Assembly (NCBI RefSeq): GCF_010993975.1
Contig: NZ_JAACZO010000022.1
Location: 186,001 to 250,000 of the forward strand
Direction: 5' to 3'
Length of the DNA stretch: 64,000 nucleotides
Source of the DNA: Halomonas faecis
Lineage (GTDB): Bacteria; Pseudomonadota; Gammaproteobacteria; Pseudomonadales; Halomonadaceae
A model generated the notes under the pieces. It did not search any database, was not told the origin of the DNA, and saw only the letters and a program-made list of their open reading frames with translations. The translations under genes and the position numbers were made by a program. This document shows, one piece after another, positions 27,824-36,463 of the stretch; positions within the stretch are counted from its first letter, which is position 1, and every line of letters begins with the position of its first letter.

Positions 27824-29635
27824 TCAGATCTCGAAACCGCGACCGAAGTCCTCCGCGGAGATCGCCATCAGCGACTCGGCGCCGGCCTCGATGGCCTGCT
27901 TGTGGCTGCGGGTGCGCGGCAGCAACCGCTGGTAGAAGAAACGTGCGGTATCGAGCTTGGCGCGGTAGAAGGCGGCGTCTTCGGTGCTCTCGGCCAGCGC
28001 TATCCTGGCCTGCCTGGCTGCCCGGGCGAACAGATAGGCCAGGGTGACGTAGCCGGCATACATCAGGTAGTCGACGCTGGCCGCCCCCACTTCCTCGCGG
28101 TCGGTCATGGCCTTCATGCCAATGCCCATGGTCAGCTCGCCCCACTCCTGGTTCAATTTGGCCAGGGGCCGCACAAACTCGGCGAGCTCGCCGTTGCCCT
28201 CCTCGGCCTGACAGAACTTGTGGATCTCCTTGGTGAAGACCTTGAGCGTCTCGCCCTGGCTCATCAGCACCTTGCGCCCCAGCAGGTCGAGGGCCTGGAT
28301 GCCGGTGGTGCCCTCGTAGAGGCGAGTGATGCGGGCGTCGCGCACCAGCTGCTCCATGCCCCATTCCTGGATGAAGCCGTGGCCGCCGAATACCTGTACG
28401 CCCTCGTTGGTGGCCTCGAAGCCGGTTTCGGTCAGGAACGCCTTGACGATGGGCGTCAGCAGGCCCAGCAGGGTCTCGGCGCGCTCCTTCTCGGCGGCAT
28501 CGCTGCCATGCTCGACGATGTCGATCATCTGGGCAGTATAGAGCGTGAGCATCCGACCGCCCTCGGCGAAGGCCTTCTGGGTCAGCAGCATGCGGCGCAC
28601 GTCCGGATGAACGATGATCGGATCGGCGGGTTTCTCGGGAGCCTTGGGGCCTGCGAGCGCACGCATCTGCAAGCGGTCGCGGGCGTAGGCCAGGGCATTC
28701 TGGAAGCTCGCCTCGGTAAGGCCCAGACCCTGAATGCCCACGCCGATACGGGCGGCATTCATCATGGTGAACATGCAGGCCAGCCCCTTGTTGGGCGCAC
28801 CGACCAGGAACCCCTTGGCCCCGTCGAAGTTCATCACGCAGGTGGCGTTGCCGTGGATGCCCATCTTGTGCTCGAGCGAGCCGCACACCACGCCGTTGCG
28901 CTCGCCGGGCTCCCCCGCCCCGTTGGGCAGGAACTTCGGCACCACGAACAGCGAAATGCCTTTGGAGCCCTCCGGCGCATCGGGGAGCTTGGCCAGCACC
29001 AGGTGGACGATGTTCTCTGCCAGGTCATGCTCGCCGGCGGAGATGAAGATCTTGGTGCCGGTGATATCGAAGGCGCCGTCGTCGGCTGGCACGGCGCGGG
29101 TCTTGATCAGGCCCAGGTCGGTACCGCAGTGCGGCTCGGTGAGGCACATGGTGCCGGTCCAGGTGCCCTCGACCAGCTTGGTCAGGTAGGTGGCCTTCTG
29201 CTCATCGGTACCGTGGTGGCGAAGCGCGTCAGCGGCACCGTGCGAAAGCCCCGGATACATGCCCCAGGCCAGGTTGGTGGCACAGATCATCTCGTTGAGC
29301 ACCATGGCCAGCGAGTGCGGCAGCCCCTGCCCGCCGTGCTCGGGGTCGGCGGCCAGGCTCGGCCAACCACCCTCCACGTACTGGGCGTAGGCTTCCTTGA
29401 AGCCCTTGGGCGCCTTCACGTCGCCCCCTTCCAGCAAGCAGCCTTCCCGGTCGCCGCTCTGGTTCAGCGGCAGCAGCACCTCCCGGGCGAAGCGCGCCCC
29501 CTCCTCGAGAATGGCCGCCACCACATCCGGGGAGGCGTCGTCACCGCCGGGCAGACGAGCGTAGTGGGCCGGATAGTCCAGCAGTTCGTCCATCACGAAG
29601 CGCAGGTCGCGCAGGGGGGCCTGATAGTCGGGCAT
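27824..29635 (-). CDS. Acyl-CoA dehydrogenase, long DmdC/FadE5-like subgroup
   Basis: 603-residue FAD-dependent acyl-CoA dehydrogenase of the long subgroup with an N-terminal extension (MPDYQAPLRDLRFVMDELLD) and extra C-terminal domain. Family motifs: MCLTEPHCGTDLG, TGTKIFISAGEHD, the catalytic-Glu region RLYEGTTGIQALDLLGRK and QVFGGHGFIQEWGMEQL. It oxidises acyl-CoA to enoyl-CoA; relatives act on medium/long-chain or methylmercaptopropionyl-CoA, and the substrate cannot be fixed here. GGAGAG precedes the ATG at 29635. Two related palindromes lie 50-110 bp upstream. Part of the acyl-CoA catabolic cluster that runs to the thiolase. Confidence 0.93.
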   Translation of the reverse strand: MPDYQAPLRDLRFVMDELLDYPAHYARLPGGDDASPDVVAAILEEGARFAREVLLPLNQSGDREGCLLEGGDVKAPKGFKEAYAQYVEGGWPSLAADPEHGGQGLPHSLAMVLNEMICATNLAWGMYPGLSHGAADALRHHGTDEQKATYLTKLVEGTWTGTMCLTEPHCGTDLGLIKTRAVPADDGAFDITGTKIFISAGEHDLAENIVHLVLAKLPDAPEGSKGISLFVVPKFLPNGAGEPGERNGVVCGSLEHKMGIHGNATCVMNFDGAKGFLVGAPNKGLACMFTMMNAARIGVGIQGLGLTEASFQNALAYARDRLQMRALAGPKAPEKPADPIIVHPDVRRMLLTQKAFAEGGRMLTLYTAQMIDIVEHGSDAAEKERAETLLGLLTPIVKAFLTETGFEATNEGVQVFGGHGFIQEWGMEQLVRDARITRLYEGTTGIQALDLLGRKVLMSQGETLKVFTKEIHKFCQAEEGNGELAEFVRPLAKLNQEWGELTMGIGMKAMTDREEVGAASVDYLMYAGYVTLAYLFARAARQARIALAESTEDAAFYRAKLDTARFFYQRLLPRTRSHKQAIEAGAESLMAISAEDFGRGFEI

Positions 29636-29683
29636 GTCGATCTCTCCAAAAGCCGTCGGGCGCACGCAGCCGCAAGCGCCATT

Positions 29684-29744
29684 TTTCAAACGAATGTTTG
29701 AAACCTAGCGATCGACACGCATCAAGTCAAGCGTTCGTTTCAAA
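29684..29744 (-). promoter_or_regulatory. Paired operators upstream of the acyl-CoA dehydrogenase
   Basis: TTTCAAAC-GAAT-GTTTGAAA (29684-29703) is a perfect palindrome. A related copy, AGTCAAGCGTTCGTTTCAAA (29725-29744), matches it at about 15 of 20 positions when reversed. The core CAAAC-N4-GTTTG fits the described binding motif of PsrA, a TetR-family fatty-acid sensor of pseudomonads. Two sites suggest cooperative repression relieved by acyl-CoA or fatty acid. Confidence 0.7.
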
Positions 29745-29768
29745 ACGCCGTTGAGAGCGTAATGCCAT

Positions 29769-30221
29769 TCATGGCATGGCTTCCTTGAGCCGCCCCCGCA
29801 ACGTTTCCAGCCGCTCCTTGAGCTCGTGGAGTTCGTCGAAACTCTGGCCGCTGGCCATCACCACGCAGTCAGGGATCTCGCGGGCGCGCTCCTGCAGGGC
29901 TCGTCCGGCATCGGTCAGGTGGAGCTCCACCACGCGCTCGTCGCGCTCGCTTCGCACGCGTTCGAGCAGCCCTTCCCGGGCCAGGCGCTTGAACACCGGC
30001 GTCAGCGAGCCGGTATCGGTGTAGAGCCGCTGACTGACCGTACCGGCACTCAGGCCGTCCTCCTCCCACAGCACCATCATCACCAGATACTGCGGATAGG
30101 TGAGATTGAGCGCCGTGAGCAGCGGCTTGTAGAACTTGGTCATCAATAGCGAAGTGGAATAGAGCGCAAAGCAGAGCTGGTGGTCGAGCTGCAAGTCGCT
30201 GCAGACATCCGAGTCGGCCAT
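29769..30221 (-). CDS. ohrR: MarR family regulator, OhrR-type
   Basis: 150-residue MarR protein. Near the N-terminus LDHQLCFALYSTSLLMTKFYK carries the peroxide-sensing Cys typical of OhrR, followed by LTYPQYLVMMVLWEEDGLS and the winged helix LYTDTGSLTPVFKRLAREGLL with DERVVELHLTDAG. OhrR represses organic hydroperoxide resistance genes and is released by Cys oxidation. No ohr gene is adjacent; it lies between the acyl-CoA dehydrogenase and the SDR gene. Its start at 30221 follows AAGGAGG. A terminator separates it from the SDR operon. Confidence 0.87.
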   Translation of the reverse strand: MADSDVCSDLQLDHQLCFALYSTSLLMTKFYKPLLTALNLTYPQYLVMMVLWEEDGLSAGTVSQRLYTDTGSLTPVFKRLAREGLLERVRSERDERVVELHLTDAGRALQERAREIPDCVVMASGQSFDELHELKERLETLRGRLKEAMP

Positions 30222-30246
30222 GGCGGGGCCTCCTTTATCCATCCCG

Positions 30247-30283
30247 AAAAAAGCTGATGCGCTATACGTTAGCGCACCAGCTT
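30247..30283 (-). terminator. Rho-independent terminator after the SDR gene
   Basis: Minus strand AAGCTGgTGCGCTA-ACGTA-TAGCGCAtCAGCTT, 13 paired bases with one mismatch, followed by a TTTTTT run that overlaps the stem end. Ends the acyl-CoA synthetase/SDR operon before ohrR. Confidence 0.88.
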
Positions 30284-30315
30284 CTGGATGAACAGTCAGT
30301 TGCCTCGGCTTGCCC

Positions 30316-31083
30316 TCACTGCATGCGTATGCCGCCGTCGAGGCGGATCGTTTCACCGTTGAGCATGGGGTTGGTGAAGATCTGTTCGGCCAGACGGGCG
30401 AACTCGTCGGGCTTGCCGAGCCGCTTGGGGAACGGCACGGCGGCGGCCAAGGCCTCGGCAGCCTCGTCGGGAATCTCGCTCATCATCGGGGTCTCGAAGA
30501 CGCCGGGGGCGATGGCCATTACCCGAATGCCGTGTCGCGAGAGTTCGCGTGCCGCCGGCAGGCTCATGCCCACCACCCCGGCCTTGGAGGCGCTGTAGGC
30601 GCACTGTCCCACCTGCCCGTCGAAGGCGGCGATGGAGGCGGTGTTGACGATCACCCCGCGCTCGCCATCCTCGCCGGGGGCGTTCCTGGCCATGGCCGCG
30701 GCAGCCAGGCGCATGACGTTGAAGGTGCCCACCAGGTTGATCTGCACGGTGCGGTCGTAGGCGTCGAGATCGGCGGGATTGCCCTCGCGATCGACCAGCT
30801 TGGCCACGCTGACCACGCCGGCGCAGTGCACCACGCCCGCCAGACCGCGACCACCGCTGAGCTTGACGGCCGCATCCACGGCGGCCTGGATATCGTCGCC
30901 CGAGGTAACGTCACCACGCACCGCGCGAGCGCTCTCCCCGAGCTTTTCGGCGTGGGCCTCGACGGCGTCGCTCAAATCGCAGAGTACCACCCGGCCGCCG
31001 CCGGCGATCAGCCGCTCGGCGGTGGCCCCCCCCAGCCCGGAGGCGGCGCCGGTGATCAGGAAGGTGTTGTCCTTCACTTGCAT
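30316..31083 (-). CDS. Short-chain dehydrogenase, 3-hydroxyacyl-CoA dehydrogenase type 2-like
   Basis: 255-residue SDR. NAD-binding [21 protein letters not shown] with Asp choosing NAD, catalytic Ser in [12 protein letters not shown] and the YSASK Tyr/Lys pair are present, with [11 protein letters not shown] afterwards. Sequence resembles HSD17B10-type 3-hydroxyacyl-CoA or 3-hydroxy-2-methylbutyryl-CoA dehydrogenases. It probably performs the third step of acyl-CoA or branched-chain oxidation together with the nearby dehydrogenase, synthetase and thiolase. GGGAGA before the ATG; 17-nt gap to the synthetase gene upstream, so co-transcribed. Confidence 0.9.
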   Translation of the reverse strand: MQVKDNTFLITGAASGLGGATAERLIAGGGRVVLCDLSDAVEAHAEKLGESARAVRGDVTSGDDIQAAVDAAVKLSGGRGLAGVVHCAGVVSVAKLVDREGNPADLDAYDRTVQINLVGTFNVMRLAAAAMARNAPGEDGERGVIVNTASIAAFDGQVGQCAYSASKAGVVGMSLPAARELSRHGIRVMAIAPGVFETPMMSEIPDEAAEALAAAVPFPKRLGKPDEFARLAEQIFTNPMLNGETIRLDGGIRMQ

Positions 31084-31100
31084 CTATCGTGTCTCCCAGT

Positions 31101-32774
31101 TCATTTCGCGGGCTCGGCGTCCGCTTTGTCGGCGGCGTCGGCACGCAGCTTGAAGCGCTGGATCTTGCCGCTCGGTGTCTTGGGCAAGACCTCCACGAAC
31201 TCGATCACCCGCGGGAAGGCATGGGTGGAAAGTCGTTCGCGCACCAACTGGCGGATCTCATCAGCCAGGACATCGCTCGCCTCGAAACCGTCGCGCAGCA
31301 CCACGTAGGACTTGATGATCTCGCCGCGGATCTCGTCCGGCTGGCCCACGGCGGCGGACTCGGCCACCGCCGGGTGAGTCATCACGCTGTTCTCCACGTC
31401 GGTAGGGCCGACACGGTAGCCCGCGGTGGTGATGATGTCGTCGTCGCGGCCGGCGAACTGGAAGGTACCATCCTCGTTCTTGATCACCACGTCACCGGTC
31501 AGATAGAAGCCCTCGGCGAAGGGGTGCTTCTCCTGCCAAGTGTAGCCGGGGAAGAAGTGCGCCGGCGAGTTGGCGATGTCCACCGCCAGCACGCCGGGTT
31601 CGCCCGGAGGCAGCTCCCGGTACTCGGCGTCGAGGATCGCCAGTCGATAGCCAGGCATCGGCACGCCCATGGCACCGACGTGCTTGGGATGCGCCAGCGC
31701 ATGATGGTTGCAGCAGGTCATGCCGGTTTCGGTCTGGCCGTAGTGGTCCATGACCGGGCAACCCAGCGAACGCTCCACCCAGGTCACCACCTCGGTGTTG
31801 AGCGGCTCGCCAGCGGAGCTCGCCACGCGCAGCTCGAGCGTCTCGTAGGCATCGTCGAACAGCCCCGACGCCTTCATCAAGCGGTAGGCGGTGGGCGCGG
31901 CGGCGAAGTTGGTGATGCGATGGCGCCTCATGAAGTCGAGCGCCCCTTCGGCGCTGAAACCCGCCTCACAGAAGTGAGTGGTCACACCCAGCAGCAGTGG
32001 TCCGGCAATGGCGTAGTAGAGGCCGTAAGCCCAGCCGGGGTCGGCCATGTTCCAGAAGCGGTCGCTGTCGCGCAGGTCGATGGCCAGCTCCATGTAGAGC
32101 GCGAAGGCCGGCATGCCGGAGAGCGGCACCGCCACGCCCTTGGGCTTGCCCACGGTGCCGGAAGTGAACATCTGCAGGAAAGGGGCATCCGGCGCCAGGC
32201 GCGGCGGCGTCTCTTCCATCGGCGAGTGGGCCAGGGCTTCCGACCAAGCCAGGTCGTCGCCGTGCTCGCCTTCCGGGCCGCCTACGGCAAGCACCGGCGG
32301 ACACTGCGAGAGGCCGTCGAACTTGAAGCGGTTGGCCTGATCGGTGATCACCACTTGGGTATCGGCGCGCCCCAGACGATAGTCCACGGCGTCCGGCCCG
32401 AAGGCGGTGAACAGCGGCTGATAGACGGCACCGATGCGCCAGGTGGCAAGCACCGCTACCAGCAGCTCGGGCGAGCGCGGCAGCATGCAGGCAATGCGGT
32501 CGCCCGCGCCGAGGCCGCGCTCGCGGAACCATCCGGCCAGCCTGGCGCTCCGGGCGTCCAACTCAGCATAGCTGAGGGTAGTGACGCTGCCCGCGGTGTC
32601 CTCGTGAACCAGCGCTGTCACTTCGCCACGACCGGCTCGCAGATGACGGCCACAGCAGGATTCGAAGGCATTGAAGCGGCCATCGCGATGGTCGTCGAGC
32701 CGGGCGATGACCTCGTCGATGGAAAAGGTCGCGAGATAGTCTTGATAGTCGGGTAGGGTCGCGGCGTGACTCAT
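31101..32774 (-). CDS. AMP-binding acyl-CoA synthetase (medium-chain/acetyl-CoA synthetase-like)
   Basis: 557-residue ANL-superfamily ligase that activates a carboxylic acid to acyl-AMP and then acyl-CoA. Motifs: P-loop FTSGTVGKPKGVAVP, DHYGQTETGMTC, LTGDVVIKNEDG, FAGRDDDIITTAGYR and the catalytic Lys in PKTPSGKIQRFKLR. Closest in style to AcsM/medium-chain acyl-CoA ligases. GAGGG precedes the ATG. Upstream lies a perfect 18-bp palindrome set 19 bp between -35- and -10-like boxes, plus an element shared with the tetR-thiolase gap. First gene of the operon with the SDR. Confidence 0.92.
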   Translation of the reverse strand: MSHAATLPDYQDYLATFSIDEVIARLDDHRDGRFNAFESCCGRHLRAGRGEVTALVHEDTAGSVTTLSYAELDARSARLAGWFRERGLGAGDRIACMLPRSPELLVAVLATWRIGAVYQPLFTAFGPDAVDYRLGRADTQVVITDQANRFKFDGLSQCPPVLAVGGPEGEHGDDLAWSEALAHSPMEETPPRLAPDAPFLQMFTSGTVGKPKGVAVPLSGMPAFALYMELAIDLRDSDRFWNMADPGWAYGLYYAIAGPLLLGVTTHFCEAGFSAEGALDFMRRHRITNFAAAPTAYRLMKASGLFDDAYETLELRVASSAGEPLNTEVVTWVERSLGCPVMDHYGQTETGMTCCNHHALAHPKHVGAMGVPMPGYRLAILDAEYRELPPGEPGVLAVDIANSPAHFFPGYTWQEKHPFAEGFYLTGDVVIKNEDGTFQFAGRDDDIITTAGYRVGPTDVENSVMTHPAVAESAAVGQPDEIRGEIIKSYVVLRDGFEASDVLADEIRQLVRERLSTHAFPRVIEFVEVLPKTPSGKIQRFKLRADAADKADAEPAK

Positions 32775-32839
32775 GGAGGGCCCTCTTGTGCTGTTGTGAT
32801 TGTTCGATGCCGTGATGGCAGAAACGCAGAAAGCTACCG

Positions 32840-32886
32840 GCAGTCTTGATGTCAGTTGACGTAAACGTCAACATAGCAAGCGCTAG
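32840..32886 (-). promoter_or_regulatory. Promoter with LiuR-like palindrome upstream of the acyl-CoA synthetase
   Basis: GTTGACGT-AA-ACGTCAAC (32855-32872) is a perfect palindrome. On the minus strand TTGCTA precedes it and TGACAT follows, separated by 19 bp, the long spacer typical of MerR-type promoters. The palindrome resembles the reported LiuR motif of branched-chain amino acid catabolism. Immediately upstream, 32867-32886 carries CTAGCGCTTGCTATGTTGAC (minus strand), shared with 33557-33576. Confidence 0.65.
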
Positions 32887-32897
32887 GTACAAGCTAG

Positions 32898-32931
32898 AAG
32901 CAAAGCCGCCGCGGAGCAACCCCGCAGCGAC
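32898..32931 (-). terminator. Terminator after the TetR gene
   Basis: Minus strand GTCGCTGCGG-7 nt-CCGCGGCGGC, 10 bp with two G-T wobbles, followed by TTTGCTT, 10 nt after the tetR stop. Confidence 0.6.
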
Positions 32932-32940
32932 GGCAACGAA

Positions 32941-33546
32941 CTAGACCATGGTCGATGCCGACGACGGGAGAGTCACCGGCGAGGTGAGCATGGCGATCAG
33001 CTCACGAGCGAGTTCTTCGGGGGTGCGCGGCCCCTCGGGATCGTACCAGCGCACCGTCCAGTTGAGCGCGCCCATGACGAAGCGGGATACGAGAAAGCGG
33101 TCGCCGTGGATCAGGCCAGCGTCCAGGGCCTCGTCGATGACCTCTTCCCACAGCGCCTCGTAGGCGTCGCGCAGGTGGCTCAGGTGATCTCGCGCTTCCG
33201 AATCGAGGCGACGCCACTCATAGAGCGCCACCACGTGAGCGTTGCGGTCGGTCAACAGGGTTTCGAGATGCGCACGCGCCATGGCATGCAACCGCGCTTC
33301 GGGCGTGCTGTCACAGCGGTCGAGGGCACGGCGCGCGATGGTCAGCGCATTCTGAGTGCCTTCCTCGATCACCGCCGCGAGGATCTCCTGCTTGTCGCGA
33401 AAATGATGGAACAGGCTGCCGGACTTGATGCCCATCTCGTGGGCGAGCATGCGCACCGTGGTCCGGTCGAAGCCCTCCTGGACGAAGAGCTGGGCGGCCA
33501 GACGGGTCAGTTCCTTACGGCGCGGGGACTCGTTTACGACATTCAT
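32941..33546 (-). CDS. TetR family regulator of the acyl-CoA cluster
   Basis: 201-residue TetR protein. The N-terminal HTH is residues 8-55 (RKELTRLAAQLFVQEGFDRTTVRMLAHEMGIKSGSLFHHF in part), followed by an all-helical ligand domain resembling acyl-CoA or fatty-acid responsive members. The ATG at 33546 gives MNVVNESPRRKEL; no good ribosome-binding site is seen, and the shared element CTAGCGCTTGCT lies only 11 bp upstream, which would allow tight autorepression or a leaderless message. Divergent from the thiolase; probably controls both the thiolase and the synthetase operons. Confidence 0.9.
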   Translation of the reverse strand: MNVVNESPRRKELTRLAAQLFVQEGFDRTTVRMLAHEMGIKSGSLFHHFRDKQEILAAVIEEGTQNALTIARRALDRCDSTPEARLHAMARAHLETLLTDRNAHVVALYEWRRLDSEARDHLSHLRDAYEALWEEVIDEALDAGLIHGDRFLVSRFVMGALNWTVRWYDPEGPRTPEELARELIAMLTSPVTLPSSASTMV

Positions 33547-33556
33547 CGGGTTTACA

Positions 33557-33576
33557 CTAGCGCTTGCTTGGTTGAC
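33557..33576 (+). promoter_or_regulatory. Element CTAGCGCTTGCTTGGTTGAC shared by thiolase and synthetase promoters
   Basis: Matches 18 of 20 bases with the minus-strand sequence at 32867-32886. In both places it points toward the structural gene: thiolase on the plus strand, synthetase on the minus strand. Candidate operator for the adjacent TetR regulator. Confidence 0.7.
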
Positions 33577-33696
33577 CTTGAGAAAACCACAGGCCTGCCG
33601 GGAGGTCAACGCGACTGATGCATACGCGGTCGGCGGGATTGCCGCCATGACGCCCCAGCCAGACGCCGCCAACGATCACGAGCCAGGAGTCACGCC

Positions 33697-34884
33697 ATGA
33701 GCCACGCCAACGACATCGTCTTTCTTTCCGCCGCCCGTACGCCCATGGGGGGAATGCTCGGCAGTCTATCGAGCCTCACCGCTCCTCAGCTCGCCGCCAC
33801 CGCCATTGGTGCCGCCATCGAGCGTGCCGGCATCAAGGCCGCCAGCATCGACGAGGGTATCCTGGGCTGCGTGCTGCCCGGCGGCGTCAAGCAAGGGCCG
33901 GCACGCCAGGCCATGCGCCAGGCCGGCATCCCCGACAGCATCGGCGCCACCACCATCAACAAGCTGTGCGGCTCGGGCATGAAGGCCGCCATGCTCTGCC
34001 ATGACCTGATTCGCGCCGGCAGCGGCGAGGTAATGCTCGCCGGTGGCATGGAATCCATGTCCAACGCGCCCCACGTGTTGACCAAGGCACGCACCGGCTA
34101 CCGTCTGGGCCATGGCGAACTCAAGGACCACATGTTCTTCGACGGCCTGGAGGATGCCGAAACCGGCAAGCTGATGGGCGTGTTCGCCCAGGACATCGCC
34201 AGCGCACGCGACTATTCTCGCGAGCGCCTGGACGACTTCGCCATCGCCTCGCTGGAGCGCGCCATGGAGGCCACCAACGCCGGCCACTTGAGTGCCGAAA
34301 TGGCACCGGTCACGGTCACCGACCGCAAGGGCGAGACGCTCGTCGAGCACGACGAGCAGCCGTTCCAGGCCAAGCTCGACAAGATCCGCAGCCTGCGCCC
34401 GGCCTTTGCCAAGGACGGCACCATCACCGCCGCCAACTCGAGCTCCATTTCCGACGGCGCCTCGGCGCTGATCCTGGCCAGCCAGTCGGCCGCCGACAAA
34501 CTCGGCGCCAAACCCATTGCACGCATGCTTGGCCACAGCACCCATTCGCGCCATCCCAGCGAGTTCACCATCGCCCCGGTGGGCGCCATCGACAAGCTGA
34601 TGAAACGACTCGACTGGGGCGTGAGTGACGTCGACCTGTTCGAGATCAACGAAGCCTTCGCCGTGGTCACGCTAATGGCCATGGACGACCTGGGCCTGCC
34701 CCACGACAAGGTCAACGTCTTCGGCGGCGCCTGCGCCCAGGGCCACCCCATCGGCTCCACCGGCTCGCGCATCATCGCCACCCTCATCCACGCCCTGCGT
34801 ACCCAGGGCGGCAAGCGCGGCATCGCCAGCCTGTGCATCGGCGGCGGCGAGGCCACTGCCGTGGCCGTGGAGCTGATCGACTGA
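33697..34884 (+). CDS. Acetyl-CoA C-acyltransferase (thiolase)
   Basis: 395-residue thiolase. The nucleophilic Cys is in INKLCGSGMKAAM, the His in GGACAQGHPIGSTGSR, and the second Cys in ASLCIGGGEATAVAV; EINEAFAVV is also typical. It cleaves 3-ketoacyl-CoA (or condenses acetyl-CoA in reverse), completing the oxidation cycle set up by the dehydrogenase, SDR and synthetase in this cluster. AGGAG precedes the ATG. Divergent from tetR; the alpha/beta hydrolase starts directly after its stop. Confidence 0.95.
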   Translation: MSHANDIVFLSAARTPMGGMLGSLSSLTAPQLAATAIGAAIERAGIKAASIDEGILGCVLPGGVKQGPARQAMRQAGIPDSIGATTINKLCGSGMKAAMLCHDLIRAGSGEVMLAGGMESMSNAPHVLTKARTGYRLGHGELKDHMFFDGLEDAETGKLMGVFAQDIASARDYSRERLDDFAIASLERAMEATNAGHLSAEMAPVTVTDRKGETLVEHDEQPFQAKLDKIRSLRPAFAKDGTITAANSSSISDGASALILASQSAADKLGAKPIARMLGHSTHSRHPSEFTIAPVGAIDKLMKRLDWGVSDVDLFEINEAFAVVTLMAMDDLGLPHDKVNVFGGACAQGHPIGSTGSRIIATLIHALRTQGGKRGIASLCIGGGEATAVAVELID

Positions 34885-35658
34885 ATGGCCACGCTCCATC
34901 GGGTCGACACCGTCGAGGGGCCCCTGCACGCCGTCCGCTGGTCGCCCCCAGCGGCCGCAGACGGCGTGGCTCCCATCGTTCTGCTGCACGACTCGCTCGG
35001 TTGCATCACCCTGTGGCGGGACTTTCCCGAGCGCCTGGCAAAAGCCACCCGACGCGAGGTGATCGCCTACGATCGCCTGGGTTATGGCAAGTCGGCCCCC
35101 TACCCCGGCCCACAGCCGGAAAGCTTCATCGTCGACGAGGCACAGCATGAATTCGACGCCGTTCGCGAGCAGCTGAACGTCGAACGCTTCGCGCTGCTGG
35201 GCCATAGCGTGGGTGGCAGCATGGCCGCCGTCACCGCCGGCCGATTTCCCCAGGCCTGCGAGGCACTGATCACGGTGGCGGCCCAGGCCTTCACCGAGCC
35301 GCGCACCCTGGCCGGCATTCGCGAGGCGGAGCGGGCCTTCCTCGAGCCCGGAGGCCTGTCACGACTGGAGAAGTACCACGCCGACAAGGCCGAGTGGGTG
35401 CTGCGCTCCTGGGTCGACAACTGGCACTCCGAGGCCTTCCGCGAGTGGCGGCTGGACGACGCCCTGACCCGGGTGCACTGCCCGACGCTGGCGATTCACG
35501 GCGAGCTCGACGAGTACGGCTCGCGGGAACAGCCAGCACGCATCGCCGCGCTGACACCGGGCCCCAGCGCGCCATACCTGCTCACCGACTGCGGCCACGT
35601 GCCGCATCGCGAATGCCCGGAGCGACTAATCGGCGCCATCGCCGACTTTCTGGGATGA
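34885..35658 (+). CDS. Alpha/beta hydrolase
   Basis: 257-residue alpha/beta-hydrolase. Nucleophile Ser in LLGHSVGGSMA, acid Asp in HGELDEYGS and His in CGHVPHRECPE make the usual triad; the oxyanion region is LLHDSLGCITLW. Its ATG immediately follows the thiolase TGA with no gap, so it relies on coupled translation. Possibly a thioesterase or ester hydrolase feeding acids into the acyl-CoA pathway; the substrate is not predictable. Convergent with fetB, 4 nt apart. Confidence 0.88.
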   Translation: MATLHRVDTVEGPLHAVRWSPPAAADGVAPIVLLHDSLGCITLWRDFPERLAKATRREVIAYDRLGYGKSAPYPGPQPESFIVDEAQHEFDAVREQLNVERFALLGHSVGGSMAAVTAGRFPQACEALITVAAQAFTEPRTLAGIREAERAFLEPGGLSRLEKYHADKAEWVLRSWVDNWHSEAFREWRLDDALTRVHCPTLAIHGELDEYGSREQPARIAALTPGPSAPYLLTDCGHVPHRECPERLIGAIADFLG

Positions 35659-35662
35659 ATCG

Positions 35663-36463
35663 CTAGCCGGGGGCCGACAGGCGATCCAGGCGCAATCGCT
35701 CACGGCCGTCGAACAGCCGGCGGCTGCCCGCCGCCACCGCCGCCAGGGTGCCGAAGCCGGTACCCAGGGTGATGGTGAACATGACGAGTATCTGATATTT
35801 CACTGCTAGGGCCGGTGGACTGCCGGCCAGTATCTGGCCGGTCATCATGCCCGGCAGGCTCACCACCCCGGCGGCAGCCATGGCGTTGATCATCGGCATC
35901 AGACCGCTGCGCATCGCCTCGCGGCGGATGTCGCCGGTGGCCTCCTGCCAGCGCTGGCCGAGCATCAGGCGGTTCTCGATCACCCCGCGCTGCCGCCAGG
36001 CGGTATCGGTGAGCCGATCCAGCGCCAGGGCCACGCCGGTCATGGTGTTGCCGAGCATCATGCCCAGCAGCGGGATGGCGTACTGTGGCCGGTACCAGGG
36101 CTCCGGACCGATGATCACGGTGAGGGTGAGCACGGCCACGCTGAACGACGACAGAAACATCGAGACGGTACCGATACCGAAGGCCCAGCCGCCCAGCAGT
36201 CGGCGCTTCTGGCGCGCCATGACCTCGCGCCCGGCGATCAGCAGCATGCCCACCGCCATCAGTACCACCCAGTGCAGCGCCTCGGCGGCAAACAGTGCTT
36301 CGAGCACCAGGCCGACGAGCGCCAGCTGGATCACGGTCCGCGCCGCGGCGATCAGCAGGCTTCGGCTCATGCCCAGCCGCGCCCAGGCCGTACAGCCGGC
36401 CAGCGCCACCACCAGCAGAGCCGCAGCGGCCAGCTGCCACCAGCCGAGATCGATCACGTCCAT
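35663..36463 (-). CDS. fetB: Iron export ABC transporter permease FetB (UPF0014)
   Basis: 266-residue membrane protein of UPF0014/FetB with about six to seven helices and the conserved GPEPWYRPQYAIPLLGMMLGN and GVVSLPGMMTGQILAG segments. In E. coli FetAB exports iron and improves resistance to peroxide with excess iron. The start at 36463 overlaps the fetA end by 10 nt, so the two are translationally coupled. Confidence 0.9.
   Translation of the reverse strand: MDVIDLGWWQLAAAALLVVALAGCTAWARLGMSRSLLIAAARTVIQLALVGLVLEALFAAEALHWVVLMAVGMLLIAGREVMARQKRRLLGGWAFGIGTVSMFLSSFSVAVLTLTVIIGPEPWYRPQYAIPLLGMMLGNTMTGVALALDRLTDTAWRQRGVIENRLMLGQRWQEATGDIRREAMRSGLMPMINAMAAAGVVSLPGMMTGQILAGSPPALAVKYQILVMFTITLGTGFGTLAAVAAGSRRLFDGRERLRLDRLSAPG

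Noticed and set aside
27507-27935. Plus-strand 142-codon ORF over the intron remnant and terminator
   Set aside because: It runs through the maturase remnant, an intrinsic terminator and into the 3' end of the acyl-CoA dehydrogenase; no coherent domain.
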